Of a DNA stretch of 64,000 nucleotides, positions 53,668-62,582 are shown piece by piece. A program made the translations under genes and the position numbers. The first letter of the stretch is position 1; each line of letters starts with the position of its first letter. This DNA is from RPQJ01 sp963793005 (GTDB lineage Bacteria; Pseudomonadota; Gammaproteobacteria; Steroidobacterales; Steroidobacteraceae), in the NCBI GenBank assembly GCA_963793005.1, contig CAWBYP010000002.1:124001-188000 (forward strand), read 5' to 3'. The notes below the pieces were generated by a model. It searched no databases. It had not been told where the DNA came from and saw only the letters and a list, made by a program, of their open reading frames with translations.

Positions 53668-56354
53668 TCAGGGCTCGTCGCGCGGTGCCGCGCGGGTCGC
53701 GTCGTTTGGCGGTGCCGGCGTCCACTCCTGGACGTCATGCGGCGGCCTCACGACCGGCGGCGGAGGGGGCTCGTACCGCACTGGCTCTGGACGATGTTCG
53801 AAGTCGAACGCGCCGGGCCGCGGGGCTTCGGTTGCCTGCGACGACGCGGTGTCCACAGGTGCCTGCGGTGTCGCCGGTGCGACGGGTGCCGCCGGCGTGG
53901 CGTGTTCCCGTGACGGACCTGGTCGTGCCTGCCGCTCGGGCGAACTCGATTCGTTTCGGGCCGGCTCGGTTCGCTCACCGGACTGCCCCGGGTTCGCGTC
54001 GGCCGATCCTGAGTCCTCGGTCCGCTGTTCGCCGCCCGAAGAGCCCTCGGCCGGGTCACGGCGGCGGCGACGCCCACCGCGACGGGAGCGACGCCCTGTA
54101 CGCTCGCTGCGTTCGCCTTCTGGCCGGGCTCCCTGCTCGGTTCGCTGGCCCTCGGACGGTCCCTGGCCTTCAGTGTTTGGAGGCTGTGGGGTAGCGACCG
54201 GCGCTACCGGCATGCCTTCCGCGCGCTGCTGCGGTGGCTGCTGGCGCTGCGACTGCGCGTCGGGCCTTCGCTCACGCGATCCACCCGGCTGGGACTGGTC
54301 CGCCCTGCTGCGGCCACGCTCCTCACCGCGATCGCTGCGCTGCTGGTTACGCTGCCCATCGCGCTGGCTATCGCGCTGCCCATCCGCTGCCCATCGCGCT
54401 GGCCATCACGTTGCCCATCACGCTGGCCGTCACGTTGACCGGGACGCTGGTCGCGATCATTGCGGTCCGTCCGTTTCTCGTCGCGTCCGCGTCCGCGTCC
54501 GTCGCGTCGACCGCGATCATCGCGGTCGCGGCTGCGGCTGCGGTCACGATCGCGCGGCCGATCCCGTTCGTCGCGGGGGTGTGCCACGTCCTTCTTCTCG
54601 GGTTCGGGTGCGCGCTTGTCGCCGACCAGCCAGCGCCACAGGCGCACCAGCGCGCCTTCGCGCGGGCCGAACTGCGGCGGCGCGGCGACCACCGTCGCTG
54701 ACTTTGCCACGACGACCGGCTCCGGGGCCGACGGCGGGGCAGGCGTGGTCGGAACGACGGTCGTGACGGCCGGAACCGGCGGGGGAGCCGCCTTTTCCTC
54801 GGCCGCGATCGCGTCGAGGTCGATCTGCGGCTGCACGGCCATCTGGTGACTGATGACCGAGAACTCCGGCATGTCCGCCTCGTCGTCGCGCACCCGGCGC
54901 AACTCGTAGGCGGGCGTTTCCAGGTAGCGATTGGGGACCAGGATGACGTCCACTTCGCTCTTGCTCTCGATGTTGTTCAGCCAGTCGCGCTTCTCGTTCA
55001 TCAGGTAGGTCGCGACATCCACCGGCAGGTGCGCAATGACCTTGGCCGTGCGGTCCTTGCGCGCCTCCTCGCCGATCAGCCTGAGGATCGCCAGTGCCAG
55101 GGACTCGACGCTGCGGATCACGCCCATGCCATTGCAGCGCGGGCAGGTGATGTTGGTGGACTCGCTGATCGAGGGGCGCAGCCGCTGGCGGGAAAGCTCG
55201 AGCAGCCCGAAGCGGGAAATGCGCCCGATCTGGATGCGGGCGCGGTCCTGCTTCACCGCGTCACGCAGCCGGTCCTCGACCGCGCGCTGGTTCTTCTGCG
55301 ACTCCATGTCGATGAAGTCGATGACGATCAGCCCGCCCACGTCACGCAGGCGCATCTGCCGGGCGATCTCGTCCGCGGCCTCGAGATTGGTGTTGCAGGC
55401 GGTCGTCTCGATGTCGGTGCCGCGCGTGCTGCGCGCCGAGTTGATGTCGATCGAGACCAGCGCCTCGGTGTGGTCGATCACGATGCTGCCGCCGGAAGGC
55501 AGCGTCACCTTGTGCGAGTAGGCAGACTCGATCTGGCTCTCGATCTGGTAGCGCGTGAACAGGGGAACGTGGTCGTCGTAGTACTTGAGCTTGCGCAGGT
55601 TGCCCGGCATGAAGCGCTGCATGTAGTCCTGCGCCTCGGCGAAGATCTCCTGCTTGTCGACCAGGATCTCTCCGATGTCGTCGGACAGGTAGTCACGCAG
55701 CGCGCGCAGGATCGCCTTGCTTTCCTGGTAGATCAGGAACGGGCCGGGGCGGCCCTCGGAGGCCTGCTTGATCGCGTTCCAGATGTCGACCAGGTTGTTG
55801 ACGTCCCACTGCAGTTCCTCGGCCGATCGGCCCACGCCGGCCGTGCGCACGATCGCGCCCATGCCTTCGGGGATCTGCAGGCTGTCCATGGCTTCGCGCA
55901 GCTGGTCGCGGTCGTCGCCCTCGATACGGCGCGAGACGCCACCCGCGCGAGGGTTGTTCGGCATCAGCACCAGGAAACGCCCGGCCAGGCTCACGAACGT
56001 CGTGAGGGCCGCTCCCTTGTTGCCGCGCTCTTCCTTCTCGACCTGGACGATGACTTCCTGGCCTTCCTGGATCATCTCGCGGATGCCGGGGCGGCCGCCG
56101 CCTTCGCCTTCCTGGGCCTTGAAGAACTCGCGGGATACTTCCTTCAGCGGAAGGAAGCCGTGGCGCTCGGCGCCGTAGTCGACGAAAGCCGCCTCGAGAC
56201 TGGGCTCGACCCGGGTTATCCGGCCCTTGTAGACGTTGGCTTTCTTCGATTCCCGTGACGGGATTTCGATGTCGAGGTCATAGATGCGCTGGCCGTCCAC
56301 CAGCGCTACACGCAACTCCTCTTCCTGGGTTGCGTTGACGAGCATTCTTTTCAT
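53668..56354 (-). CDS. rne: Ribonuclease E, reading frame broken by one base in a C-terminal repeat
   Basis: Essential endonuclease of mRNA decay and rRNA/tRNA processing, and scaffold of the degradosome. The N-terminal catalytic part is intact: MKRMLVNATQEEELRVALVD, S1 domain, active-site segments SIDINSARSTRGT and IVIDFIDMESQ (metal-binding Asp pair), and the Zn-link CPRCNGMG. A disordered, Arg/Asp-rich C-terminal tail follows. Inside a 12-bp tandem repeat, one unit is a base short, so the first frame ends early after 716 residues. The continuation in the next frame (QRAEGMPVAPVATP and a Pro-rich tail, with PEPVRYEPPPPP near the end) has the right composition. Restoring one base gives 895 residues. 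Either a sequencing error or a real frameshift; the catalytic part should be unaffected in any case. Confidence 0.88.
54351..54433 (-). repeat. rne: 12-bp tandem repeat encoding Gln-Arg-Asp-Gly in rne
   Basis: Seven consecutive units of GCTG-C/G-CCATC-G/A-C type on the plus strand (read from the minus strand as CAGCGxGATGGG, coding QRDG). Units 1, 2, 4, 5, 6 and 7 are 12 bases; unit 3 (54375-54385) is 11 bases, having lost one base between the two cytosines at 54384 and 54385. This is the point where the rne frame breaks. Such repeats are prone to slipped-strand length change. Confidence 0.85.
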
Positions 56355-56736
56355 CGGTCCTCGCTGAATACGAGTGATTGACCGTGAACGCCCGGGCGGG
56401 TGGTGCGGTATCCATGCGGAGAGGTCTTGCAGCGGCTTTTTTCATCTGGCTTTTGCGTTTGCGCCAGCGCTCGTCAAAGCGCTGGCGTTCGACCGAATCC
56501 TGGTTCTCTGGCACCGATCCCGCCGCGGTTCGCGCTGGTCCTGGGCCCGCCGGGGCTGCGGTACATGCGCGTGTTCACGGCAGTGCGATGGTCTGAGGCA
56601 TCAGAACCAACTAAGATGCGCGCGCCACGGACCCATGGGCCCGTGGTCGCAACGCGGGTAGGGCGCCCGCCAGACCGCAAGGGCGGAAAGGCGGCGCTTC
56701 GACCGCGGACTCTAGCAAGCGAACGCCGGCGAATCA
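56355..56736. promoter_or_regulatory. Divergent rne / rluC intergenic and leader region
   Basis: 382 bases without a convincing gene. In related bacteria this region holds the rne promoter and long autoregulatory 5' leader plus the rluC promoter. I see no consensus -35/-10 pair in either direction. The most notable element is an imperfect 22-base palindrome at 56625-56646, CCACGG-A-CCCATGGG-C-CCGTGG, with one mismatched pair. Short reading frames here do not resemble proteins I know. Confidence 0.4.
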
Positions 56737-57780
56737 ATGGCTTACGAGAACAACAAGACGGGCACCGAAGAATCGGCCCCAGGCGGCGGCGTCCAGTACG
56801 TCGAAGCGGGCGAGGGCGACGATGGCCAGCGGCTCGACAACTTCCTGTTGCGGGTCCTGAAGGGCATACCCCGTACTCACGTTTATCGCCTGCTGCGCAA
56901 GGGTGAGGTCCGCGTCAACAGCAAGCGGGCGAAGCCCGACCAGCGGCTGGTGGCAGGCGATCGCGTCCGGCTTCCGCCCGTGCGGCGCCCGGAGCCGGGT
57001 GCCGACGCAGCGCGGCCGCCCAGCCGTTCGCTCCAGGACCTGCTCACTGCCTCCATCCTGTATGAAGACCGCGACCTGATGGTGCTGAACAAGCCGGCCG
57101 GCATCGCCGTGCACGGTGGCAGCGGCACGTCGCACGGCGTCATCGAGGCCTTGCGTGCCGCGAGGCCGGATGACCGGGAACTCGACCTCGTGCACCGCCT
57201 CGACCGCGACACCAGCGGCTGCCTGATCGTCGCCAAACGGCGCGCGGCGCTGCGCGACCTGCACGCGCAGCTGCGCGATGGCACGACTGAAAAGCTCTAC
57301 CTTGCGCTGGTCTGCGGCACCTGGAACCTGGGCCAGAAACGCATAGAGCTGCCGCTCGCGACCGGCGAGCGGCGCAGCGGCGAGCGCCACGTCGCGGTCC
57401 GTGGGCATGGGCAGGTTGCCGTGAGTACTTTCAGGCCGGTGCAGTTCTTCGGCAACGTCGCGAGCCTGATGGAGGTCGCGATCGACACCGGCAGGACGCA
57501 CCAGATCCGGGTGCATGCCGCCTATGCCGGTCACCCGGTGGCGGGCGACGACAAGTACGGCGACCGCGAGAAGAACGCCGCGCTGCGGAAATACGGGCTC
57601 GATCGCATGTTCCTGCACGCGGCGTCGATCGGCGTAAACCGGCCGGGCACCAAGGAGCCGTTGCAGGTCAGCGCGCCTCTCAGCGACGACCTGGGGGCCG
57701 TGCTCGACGCGCTGCTCAAGGCACCGGGATCCCCGCGCGGCGCAGCGCGCCGCAGAGCCAGATCAAGGGCAGACCGGTGA
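56737..57780 (+). CDS. rluC: Ribosomal large subunit pseudouridine synthase RluC
   Basis: Modifies uridines 955, 2504 and 2580 of 23S rRNA in E. coli. The 347-residue product has an S4 domain (about 30-95, QRLDNFLLRVLKGIPRTHVY) and the RluC/D catalytic motif VHRLDRDTSGCLIVAK with the nucleophile Asp, then GRTHQIRVHAAYAGHPVAGD. Its Arg-rich C-terminal 20 residues overlap the convergent maf gene by 65 bases. Divergence from rne is the classical arrangement. Confidence 0.93.
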   Translation: MAYENNKTGTEESAPGGGVQYVEAGEGDDGQRLDNFLLRVLKGIPRTHVYRLLRKGEVRVNSKRAKPDQRLVAGDRVRLPPVRRPEPGADAARPPSRSLQDLLTASILYEDRDLMVLNKPAGIAVHGGSGTSHGVIEALRAARPDDRELDLVHRLDRDTSGCLIVAKRRAALRDLHAQLRDGTTEKLYLALVCGTWNLGQKRIELPLATGERRSGERHVAVRGHGQVAVSTFRPVQFFGNVASLMEVAIDTGRTHQIRVHAAYAGHPVAGDDKYGDREKNAALRKYGLDRMFLHAASIGVNRPGTKEPLQVSAPLSDDLGAVLDALLKAPGSPRGAARRRARSRADR

Positions 57781-58318
57781 GCCCCGTCGGGTCGTCCGTC
57801 CTGATCTGTTCGAACAGCGATATGCCGAGTGACTCTGCCTTGAATCCACCGGCGCAGTCGAGCGGGCTCTCGGCAGACACGTAGCGCTCGATCTCACGGT
57901 CGTCGAGCGCGCGAAACCGTGCAGTGGTGCGGTCCACGTGCGACTCGACCTTTGCTCCCCGCGGGCCGATCACGTGCACGGCGGTGAGGAACAACACTTC
58001 GCGACCGGACGAGTGGCGCAACTGCTCGATGCAGCGCTCGACCGTGCCGGGCTTCCCGAGCACCTGTTCGCCGAGCAGGGCGACCTGGTCGGAGCCCACG
58101 ACTACCGCATCGGGCCGGCTCGCCGCGACGGATTCGGCCTTGAGCCTCGCGAGCCGGAAGGCGAGATCGCGTGGCGTCTCGCCAGCGAGCGGGGCCTCGT
58201 CGGTGGCCGGCGAAACGCACTCGAATTCGAGGCCGAGCCGCCCGAGCAGCGCTCGCCGGTACGCCGAGGTCGAGGCGAGGATCAGCGGTGGCCGGGGCGC
58301 GGTACTCACGCCGGGCAC
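57716..58318 (-). CDS. maf: Maf-family nucleotide pyrophosphatase (YceF type)
   Basis: Nucleoside triphosphate pyrophosphatase; YceF-type members hydrolyse 7-methyl-GTP. The 200-residue product has PPLILASTSAYRRALLGRLG at the N-terminus, VVVGSDQVALL (substrate-binding Asp), GKPGTVERCIEQL and DCAGGFKAESLGISLFEQI. The context next to rluC and yceD matches E. coli yceF. It ends 65 bases inside rluC, tail to tail. Confidence 0.92.
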   Translation of the reverse strand: MPGVSTAPRPPLILASTSAYRRALLGRLGLEFECVSPATDEAPLAGETPRDLAFRLARLKAESVAASRPDAVVVGSDQVALLGEQVLGKPGTVERCIEQLRHSSGREVLFLTAVHVIGPRGAKVESHVDRTTARFRALDDREIERYVSAESPLDCAGGFKAESLGISLFEQIRTDDPTGLTGLPLIWLCGALRRAGIPVP

Positions 58319-58367
58319 CGGCCGGCACTATGGTCCTTGAAAAACAAGGGTTTAAGCTCGCTACGTT

Positions 58368-58396
58368 TTGACATGGGGAGGGCGCGTCACTATTAT
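58368..58396 (+). promoter_or_regulatory. Near-consensus sigma-70 promoter for yceD-rpmF-plsX
   Basis: TTGACA and TATTAT stand exactly 17 bases apart in a GC-rich background. The -10 box ends only 9 bases before the yceD ATG, so transcription should start at or within about 5 bases of the start codon, predicting a leaderless or almost leaderless mRNA. Confidence 0.8.
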
Positions 58397-58405
58397 ACGC
58401 GGCCC

Positions 58406-58927
58406 ATGTCGGCAGCCAGGCCAGATCAGGTCAACGCGATCGAGCTGGCGGGCCGCTCGGCTACGCTTGAGCGTGAGCTTGGCCTTACACAGTTTCCGCG
58501 GCTGGTCGAGGCGGGTGCACTCGACGGAACCAGCGTGCGCGCGGTGCTGGCCTTCGGCAGGCTCGAGGGCAGGCCGACGGTCGAACTGAAGGTTGAAGGC
58601 AGCGTGCTGCTCACCTGCCAGCGATGCATGCAGGCCTGCGAGTGCCGCATCGACGATGAGGCCCGGCTGGCGATCGTCGCGGACGGCGACGATCCGGTGC
58701 CCGGCGGATACGAAGCAGCGGTGGGCGACGCCGAACGGCTTTCGCTGGCCGAGTTGGTAGAGGAGCAGGTGTTGCTCGGCATGCCGCTGGTGCCGATGCA
58801 CGAGGACCAGGCCGGCTGCGGCAAGGCCGCACCGACCAGCGCCGCCATCGAAGTGGTTTCGACGGCGGAGAAGAAGCAGAGACCTTTTGAGAACCTGCGG
58901 GAGCTGCTCGACAAGGGCGAGCGCTGA
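58406..58927 (+). CDS. yceD: YceD family (DUF177) 23S rRNA accumulation protein
   Basis: A 173-residue protein of the DUF177 family, implicated in 23S rRNA accumulation and ribosome biogenesis. The zinc-like motif LLTCQRCMQACECRID and EEQVLLGMPLVPMHED are the family signature; the C-terminus ENLRELLDKG is typical. The ATG is the first in-frame start after the promoter; an upstream in-frame ATG lies inside the promoter and is unlikely. First gene of yceD-rpmF-plsX. Confidence 0.93.
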   Translation: MSAARPDQVNAIELAGRSATLERELGLTQFPRLVEAGALDGTSVRAVLAFGRLEGRPTVELKVEGSVLLTCQRCMQACECRIDDEARLAIVADGDDPVPGGYEAAVGDAERLSLAELVEEQVLLGMPLVPMHEDQAGCGKAAPTSAAIEVVSTAEKKQRPFENLRELLDKGER

Positions 58928-58948
58928 CCCGCAACAGGAGTAGAGATC

Positions 58949-59143
58949 ATGGCAGTCCAGAAGAGCCGCAAGTCGCCCTCGAAGCGTGGCATGCACCGAT
59001 CGCACGACGGCTTGTCGAAGCCGGCACTGTCGGTCGACCGTACCAGCGGCGAGACCCACCTGCGGCACCGCATTACGCCCGACGGTTTCTATCGGGGCAA
59101 GCGGGTAATCGAGAAGCCGGTGGCCGACGACGGCCAGGAATAG
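58949..59143 (+). CDS. rpmF: 50S ribosomal protein L32
   Basis: 64-residue basic ribosomal protein. The N-terminus MAVQKSRKSPSKRGMHRSHD is canonical, and the ending ITPDGFYRGKRVI is as expected. The four zinc-binding cysteines of some L32 proteins are absent (C-minus type). AACAGGAG precedes the ATG. It lies 21 bases after yceD and 16 bases before plsX. Confidence 0.97.
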   Translation: MAVQKSRKSPSKRGMHRSHDGLSKPALSVDRTSGETHLRHRITPDGFYRGKRVIEKPVADDGQE

Positions 59144-59159
59144 TCCTGGCAGCCCGCGC

Positions 59160-60185
59160 ATGAACGCCGGGCTCGTCATTGCCGTGGACGCCATGAGTGG
59201 CGATCACGGCGCCAAAGTGGCCGTCCCCGCGGCTCTCGACGTCCTCTCCGCGACACCGGACCTGGAGATCGTGCTGGTCGGGCGCGACGAGGTGCTGCGT
59301 CCGCTGCTCGGGTCCCGGCTGCCTGCGCGCTGCTCGATCGTCGAGGCGAGCGAAGTGGTGGGCATGGACGAGCGCCCGCAGGACGCACTCCGTCGCAAGA
59401 AGAACTCCTCGATGCGCGTGGCCATCAACCTCGTCGAGCGAGGGGAGGCGGCGGCCTGCGTTTCAGCGGGCAACACCGGCGCCCTGCTCGCAACCGCGCG
59501 TTTCGTGCTCGGCATGATCCCCGGCATCGACCGTCCCGCGATCGTCTCTGCCGTCCCGGCCGTGCACGGCCACACGGTGATGCTCGACCTGGGCGCCAAC
59601 CCGGACTGCAAGGCGGACCACCTGGTGCAGTTCGCGGTGATGGGTTCGGTCATCGCGACCGACCTTCATGGCCTGGAGAATCCGCGCATCGGCCTGCTCA
59701 ACGTCGGCGAGGAAGACATCAAGGGCACGGAGGAAATCCGTGAGGCGCATCGGCGGCTTGCGGCCGCGCCGATCAACTACACGGGTTTCGTCGAGGGCGA
59801 CAAGATTTTCTCTGGCGGCGTGGACGTCGTGGTGACCGATGGTTTCACCGGCAACGTGGCGCTCAAGTCGATGGAAGGTCTCGCGCGGTTCATCGGCGGC
59901 GTGATGCGCGAGGAGTTCACGCGCAGCCCGCTGCGCAAGTTGAGTGCTATCGGCGCGAGGCCGGTTTTGAACGCGCTGAAGGTCCGGCTCGACCCGGGCG
60001 CGTACAACGGCGCAAGCATGGTCGGTCTTGCCGGCGTCGTGATAAAGAGCCACGGCGGTGCCAACCGTGCGGCTTTTGCCAACGCCGTGCGCGTCGCGAT
60101 CACCGAGGCACGCAAGGGCGTGCCGGGGCAGATAGAAGAATTGATGGCCCGGGTGGTGGCTGCCTCGGAGCCGCCTGGGGCCTGA
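59160..60185 (+). CDS. plsX: Phosphate acyltransferase PlsX
   Basis: Makes acyl-phosphate from acyl-ACP for phospholipid synthesis. The 341-residue product has VIAVDAMSGDHGAKVAVPAA at the N-terminus, then CVSAGNTGALLATARFVLG, LDLGANPDCKADHLVQFA, GLLNVGEEDIKGTEEI and GFTGNVALKSMEGLAR. In many genomes it is followed by fabH-fabD-fabG-acpP; here these genes do not follow and the neighbour is a DUF1232 gene on the other strand. Confidence 0.96.
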   Translation: MNAGLVIAVDAMSGDHGAKVAVPAALDVLSATPDLEIVLVGRDEVLRPLLGSRLPARCSIVEASEVVGMDERPQDALRRKKNSSMRVAINLVERGEAAACVSAGNTGALLATARFVLGMIPGIDRPAIVSAVPAVHGHTVMLDLGANPDCKADHLVQFAVMGSVIATDLHGLENPRIGLLNVGEEDIKGTEEIREAHRRLAAAPINYTGFVEGDKIFSGGVDVVVTDGFTGNVALKSMEGLARFIGGVMREEFTRSPLRKLSAIGARPVLNALKVRLDPGAYNGASMVGLAGVVIKSHGGANRAAFANAVRVAITEARKGVPGQIEELMARVVAASEPPGA

Positions 60186-60206
60186 CCGGCCGGCTGGAGG
60201 CGAACG

Positions 60207-60749
60207 CTAGCGGCGGCCGCGCCGTTCTTTTGCGCGGCGCCGGTGCATCCTTGCGACAAGCGCGATGCGCCGCCGCTCCAGCAGCCGACCGTATTGAGCC
60301 GCCTGGCCCCGTCCGGCGCGGGCGCCCCGCTTCAGCGACACGCGGAAGCGGACGAAGTCCCCATAGGCCTCGATCTCATGCCGAAGCTCATGGAACACGA
60401 GTTCGATCATGACGGCGTCGTCGAGCAGGCCGATCCCGGGAATGCTGTCAGGAATGAGGTCTTCCGGGTCGCAGAGGTAGCCCAGTGCGGCAAGCACGGG
60501 CCCGCGTTCGCGGTCTCCGAGCTGCCAGTCCGGGTCTGCCAGCATGTCCAGAAGCGTCTGCAGCTTGCCGAACCGTTCCCTGACGAAGTCCGGAAGCTTC
60601 GACGCCTTGAATGTCGCGACAAGCTCCCTCGCAGCGGAGAGGATTTCCTCGTCATCGGCGATGCGCACGGCCTTGCGGGCATTGCCGAGTTCGCGCCGGA
60701 AATGACGCAGGTCGCGCTCCGACAGTTCGATCGAGATCTTGAACGCCAT
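60207..60749 (-). CDS. DUF1232 (YkvA-type) protein
   Basis: A 180-residue protein with a DUF1232 domain at about residues 80-125. The signature is YLCDPEDLIPDSIPGIGLLDDAVM, in which PxDLIPD and GLLDD are the conserved parts. The N-terminal part is helical and charged, the C-terminal 40 residues are very Arg-rich. Family function is unknown. It lies convergent with plsX and divergent from the L,D-transpeptidase gene. Confidence 0.75.
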   Translation of the reverse strand: MAFKISIELSERDLRHFRRELGNARKAVRIADDEEILSAARELVATFKASKLPDFVRERFGKLQTLLDMLADPDWQLGDRERGPVLAALGYLCDPEDLIPDSIPGIGLLDDAVMIELVFHELRHEIEAYGDFVRFRVSLKRGARAGRGQAAQYGRLLERRRIALVARMHRRRAKERRGRR

Positions 60750-60852
60750 GATTCCCCCTTCCGGGCGCAGGCTACTGGCCCCGCAACTGACAGGTCAACG
60801 CCGCCTGCCGACAGCCGTTAGAATGCGCCACGTGATGAAAAGGTTGCACCCG

Positions 60853-61812
60853 ATGTCCCGTTTCCTTGCGGCCGCAGTACGGTCGATTGCGCTGCTGGCC
60901 ACGCTGCTGCTGGCGGCTGGCCCGGCTCGCGCCGCCGAGTACCTGTTGCCCACCAACGGTGACAACGTCATAGGCAGCAATTCCACGGCGATCGCCGCAC
61001 ACGAGGATACCCTCTTTGACATAGCGCGCCGCAACGGCGTGGGCTACGAGGAGATCGTCGCCGCTAATCCGGGCGTCGATCCCTGGATTCCTGGCGATGG
61101 CACGGAGGTCCTGATCCCGTCGCGCTACATCCTGCCAGACGCGCCACGCAGCGGCATCGTCGTCAACCTCCCGGAGCACCGTCTTTACTACTACCCGCCC
61201 GTGAAAAAAGGCGAGGCGGCCGTCGTACGGACCTACCCGGTCAGTGTCGGAAAGATGGACTGGAAGACGCCGATCGGCGTGACCCGTGTCGTCTCGAAGC
61301 AGGTGAAACCAAACTGGTATCCGCCAGCATCCGTTCTGAAGGAGCATGAGGAACGCGGTGATCCGCTGCCCAGGGTGGTTCCAGCGGGTCCCGACAACCC
61401 GCTCGGCGAGCATGCGATGCGCCTGGGGATACCTGGCGGCGCCTACCTGATCCATGGCACAAATAACCCCGCCGGCGTCGGGATGCAGGTGACTCACGGC
61501 TGCATGCGCCTGTACCCGGAGGACATCGCGGAGTTGTTTCCGCTGGTACCCGTCAACACCCGTGTCGCGCTCGTCGACCAGACGAACAAGGTTGGCTGGC
61601 AGCGTGGCACGCTTTACGTCGAGCGCCACGCGCCGCTTGAGGGCACTGACGATCCACGCGACATGGACCCGGCGCTGATGGACGATCTGATCACGGCCGC
61701 GGTGGCCGGTCACAGCGTCGTGGTCGACAGGGCGGGTGCCCGGCTCGTATTCGAGCAGGCGACCGGCGTGCCCGTGCCGCTGTCCATGCCAGTGCGCGCC
61801 GAGTTGCGCTGA
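60853..61812 (+). CDS. L,D-transpeptidase with LysM domain (YkuD/ErfK type)
   Basis: A 319-residue periplasmic enzyme that cross-links peptidoglycan through L,D bonds or links lipoprotein to it. A signal peptide (SRFLAAAVRSIALLATLLLA, cleavage after ARA) is followed by a LysM-like segment (HEDTLFDIARRNGVGYEEIV, ANPGVDPW) and the YkuD domain with HGTNNPAGVGMQVTHGCMRLY, including the catalytic HGC. I chose this ATG because AAAAGG lies 9 bases upstream; in-frame ATGs 18 and 30 bases upstream have no ribosome site. The cross-linked Lpp-like substrate may be the lipoprotein encoded at 62.6 kb (inference). Confidence 0.88.
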   Translation: MSRFLAAAVRSIALLATLLLAAGPARAAEYLLPTNGDNVIGSNSTAIAAHEDTLFDIARRNGVGYEEIVAANPGVDPWIPGDGTEVLIPSRYILPDAPRSGIVVNLPEHRLYYYPPVKKGEAAVVRTYPVSVGKMDWKTPIGVTRVVSKQVKPNWYPPASVLKEHEERGDPLPRVVPAGPDNPLGEHAMRLGIPGGAYLIHGTNNPAGVGMQVTHGCMRLYPEDIAELFPLVPVNTRVALVDQTNKVGWQRGTLYVERHAPLEGTDDPRDMDPALMDDLITAAVAGHSVVVDRAGARLVFEQATGVPVPLSMPVRAELR

Positions 61813-61892
61813 ATCCGCGAGCGCCTGCGAAAAGCTTCTGGCGCTGCCGCGCGGACCCGAGGAGGGCCGCGGGGCAGTACGGGATTCGCTGG

Positions 61893-62459
61893 TCAGGCGA
61901 GCCCTGCTGCTTCGATGCGGTAGGTGGACTGCACGAATCCGAACTCGTATGCCCGCGAGTGCATGAGCGTCAGTTCAACATCGTGCGGCAGTGGGCCGAA
62001 CAGCGGGCGCCCGACGCCCAGCAGGATGGGCACCACGGTGATCGTTATCTGGTCGAGCAGGCCGGCCTTCAGGAATTCCTGGATGGTCTGTCCGCCATCG
62101 ATGTAGAGGTGGCGGAAGCCTTCGTGGCCCAGGCGGTCGGACAGCGCGCCGGGAGTCCCCTGCCACGAGTGCACCGATGTGGCCAGTTCCACGGGAACAC
62201 TCACGGGTGCGTGACTCATCACGTAGACCGGCAACAGTTCGTAAGGCCACTCCTCGAACGCGAGCACCCGCTCGAATGAGTGCCGTCCCATGACCATGCC
62301 ATCGATCGACGCCATGAATTCCAGGTATCCGCAGTCCTCACCTTCGGGGATCAGGGTCTGGACATCGTCCAGCCAGTCGATGCTTCCATCGGGGCGTGCG
62401 ATGTAGCCATCGAGGCTGGTGGCGATGAATGCCGATGCACGGGCTCTCATGAGCATCAT
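61893..62459 (-). CDS. Dihydrofolate reductase-like (RibD C-terminal domain) protein
   Basis: A 188-residue protein of the DHFR-like RibD_C family. The N-terminal FIATSLDGYIARPDGSIDWL is the signature of NADPH-binding members of the group, then MGRHSFERVLAFEEWPY, HLYIDGGQTIQEFLKAGLLD and ITVVPILLGVGRPLFGPL. Such stand-alone proteins are often called deaminase-reductase or dihydrofolate-reductase family; the substrate is unknown. In-frame ATGs at the first, second and fourth codon are all possible starts. Confidence 0.85.
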   Translation of the reverse strand: MMLMRARASAFIATSLDGYIARPDGSIDWLDDVQTLIPEGEDCGYLEFMASIDGMVMGRHSFERVLAFEEWPYELLPVYVMSHAPVSVPVELATSVHSWQGTPGALSDRLGHEGFRHLYIDGGQTIQEFLKAGLLDQITITVVPILLGVGRPLFGPLPHDVELTLMHSRAYEFGFVQSTYRIEAAGLA

Positions 62460-62520
62460 TTTCCGCGGCGATGCATGTTGTCGCGAATGACAACCCGTGG
62501 CACGCGCCCAGTCAACACAA

Positions 62521-62549
62521 AAGAAAACGCCGCGGGGTTACCGCGGCGT
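62521..62549 (-). terminator. Intrinsic terminator of the Ala-rich lipoprotein gene
   Basis: On the minus strand a 9-bp stem ACGCCGCGG / CCGCGGCGT with a 5-base loop TAACC is followed by TTTTCTT, a classical Rho-independent terminator 33 bases downstream of the lipoprotein stop codon. Confidence 0.85.
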
Positions 62550-62582
62550 CTTCCGTCGAGCTTTCGAGCAATCGCCGGGCGA

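Noticed and set aside
53668..54213. A separate 181-codon Pro-rich gene after rne
   Set aside because: Its start is only an internal ATG; composition and frame continuity show it is the C-terminal tail of RNase E after the one-base break.
54351..54433. Repeats in rne considered as a possible CRISPR-like array
   Set aside because: Units are directly abutting 12-mers without spacers and code for Gln-Arg-Asp-Gly in the RNase E tail.
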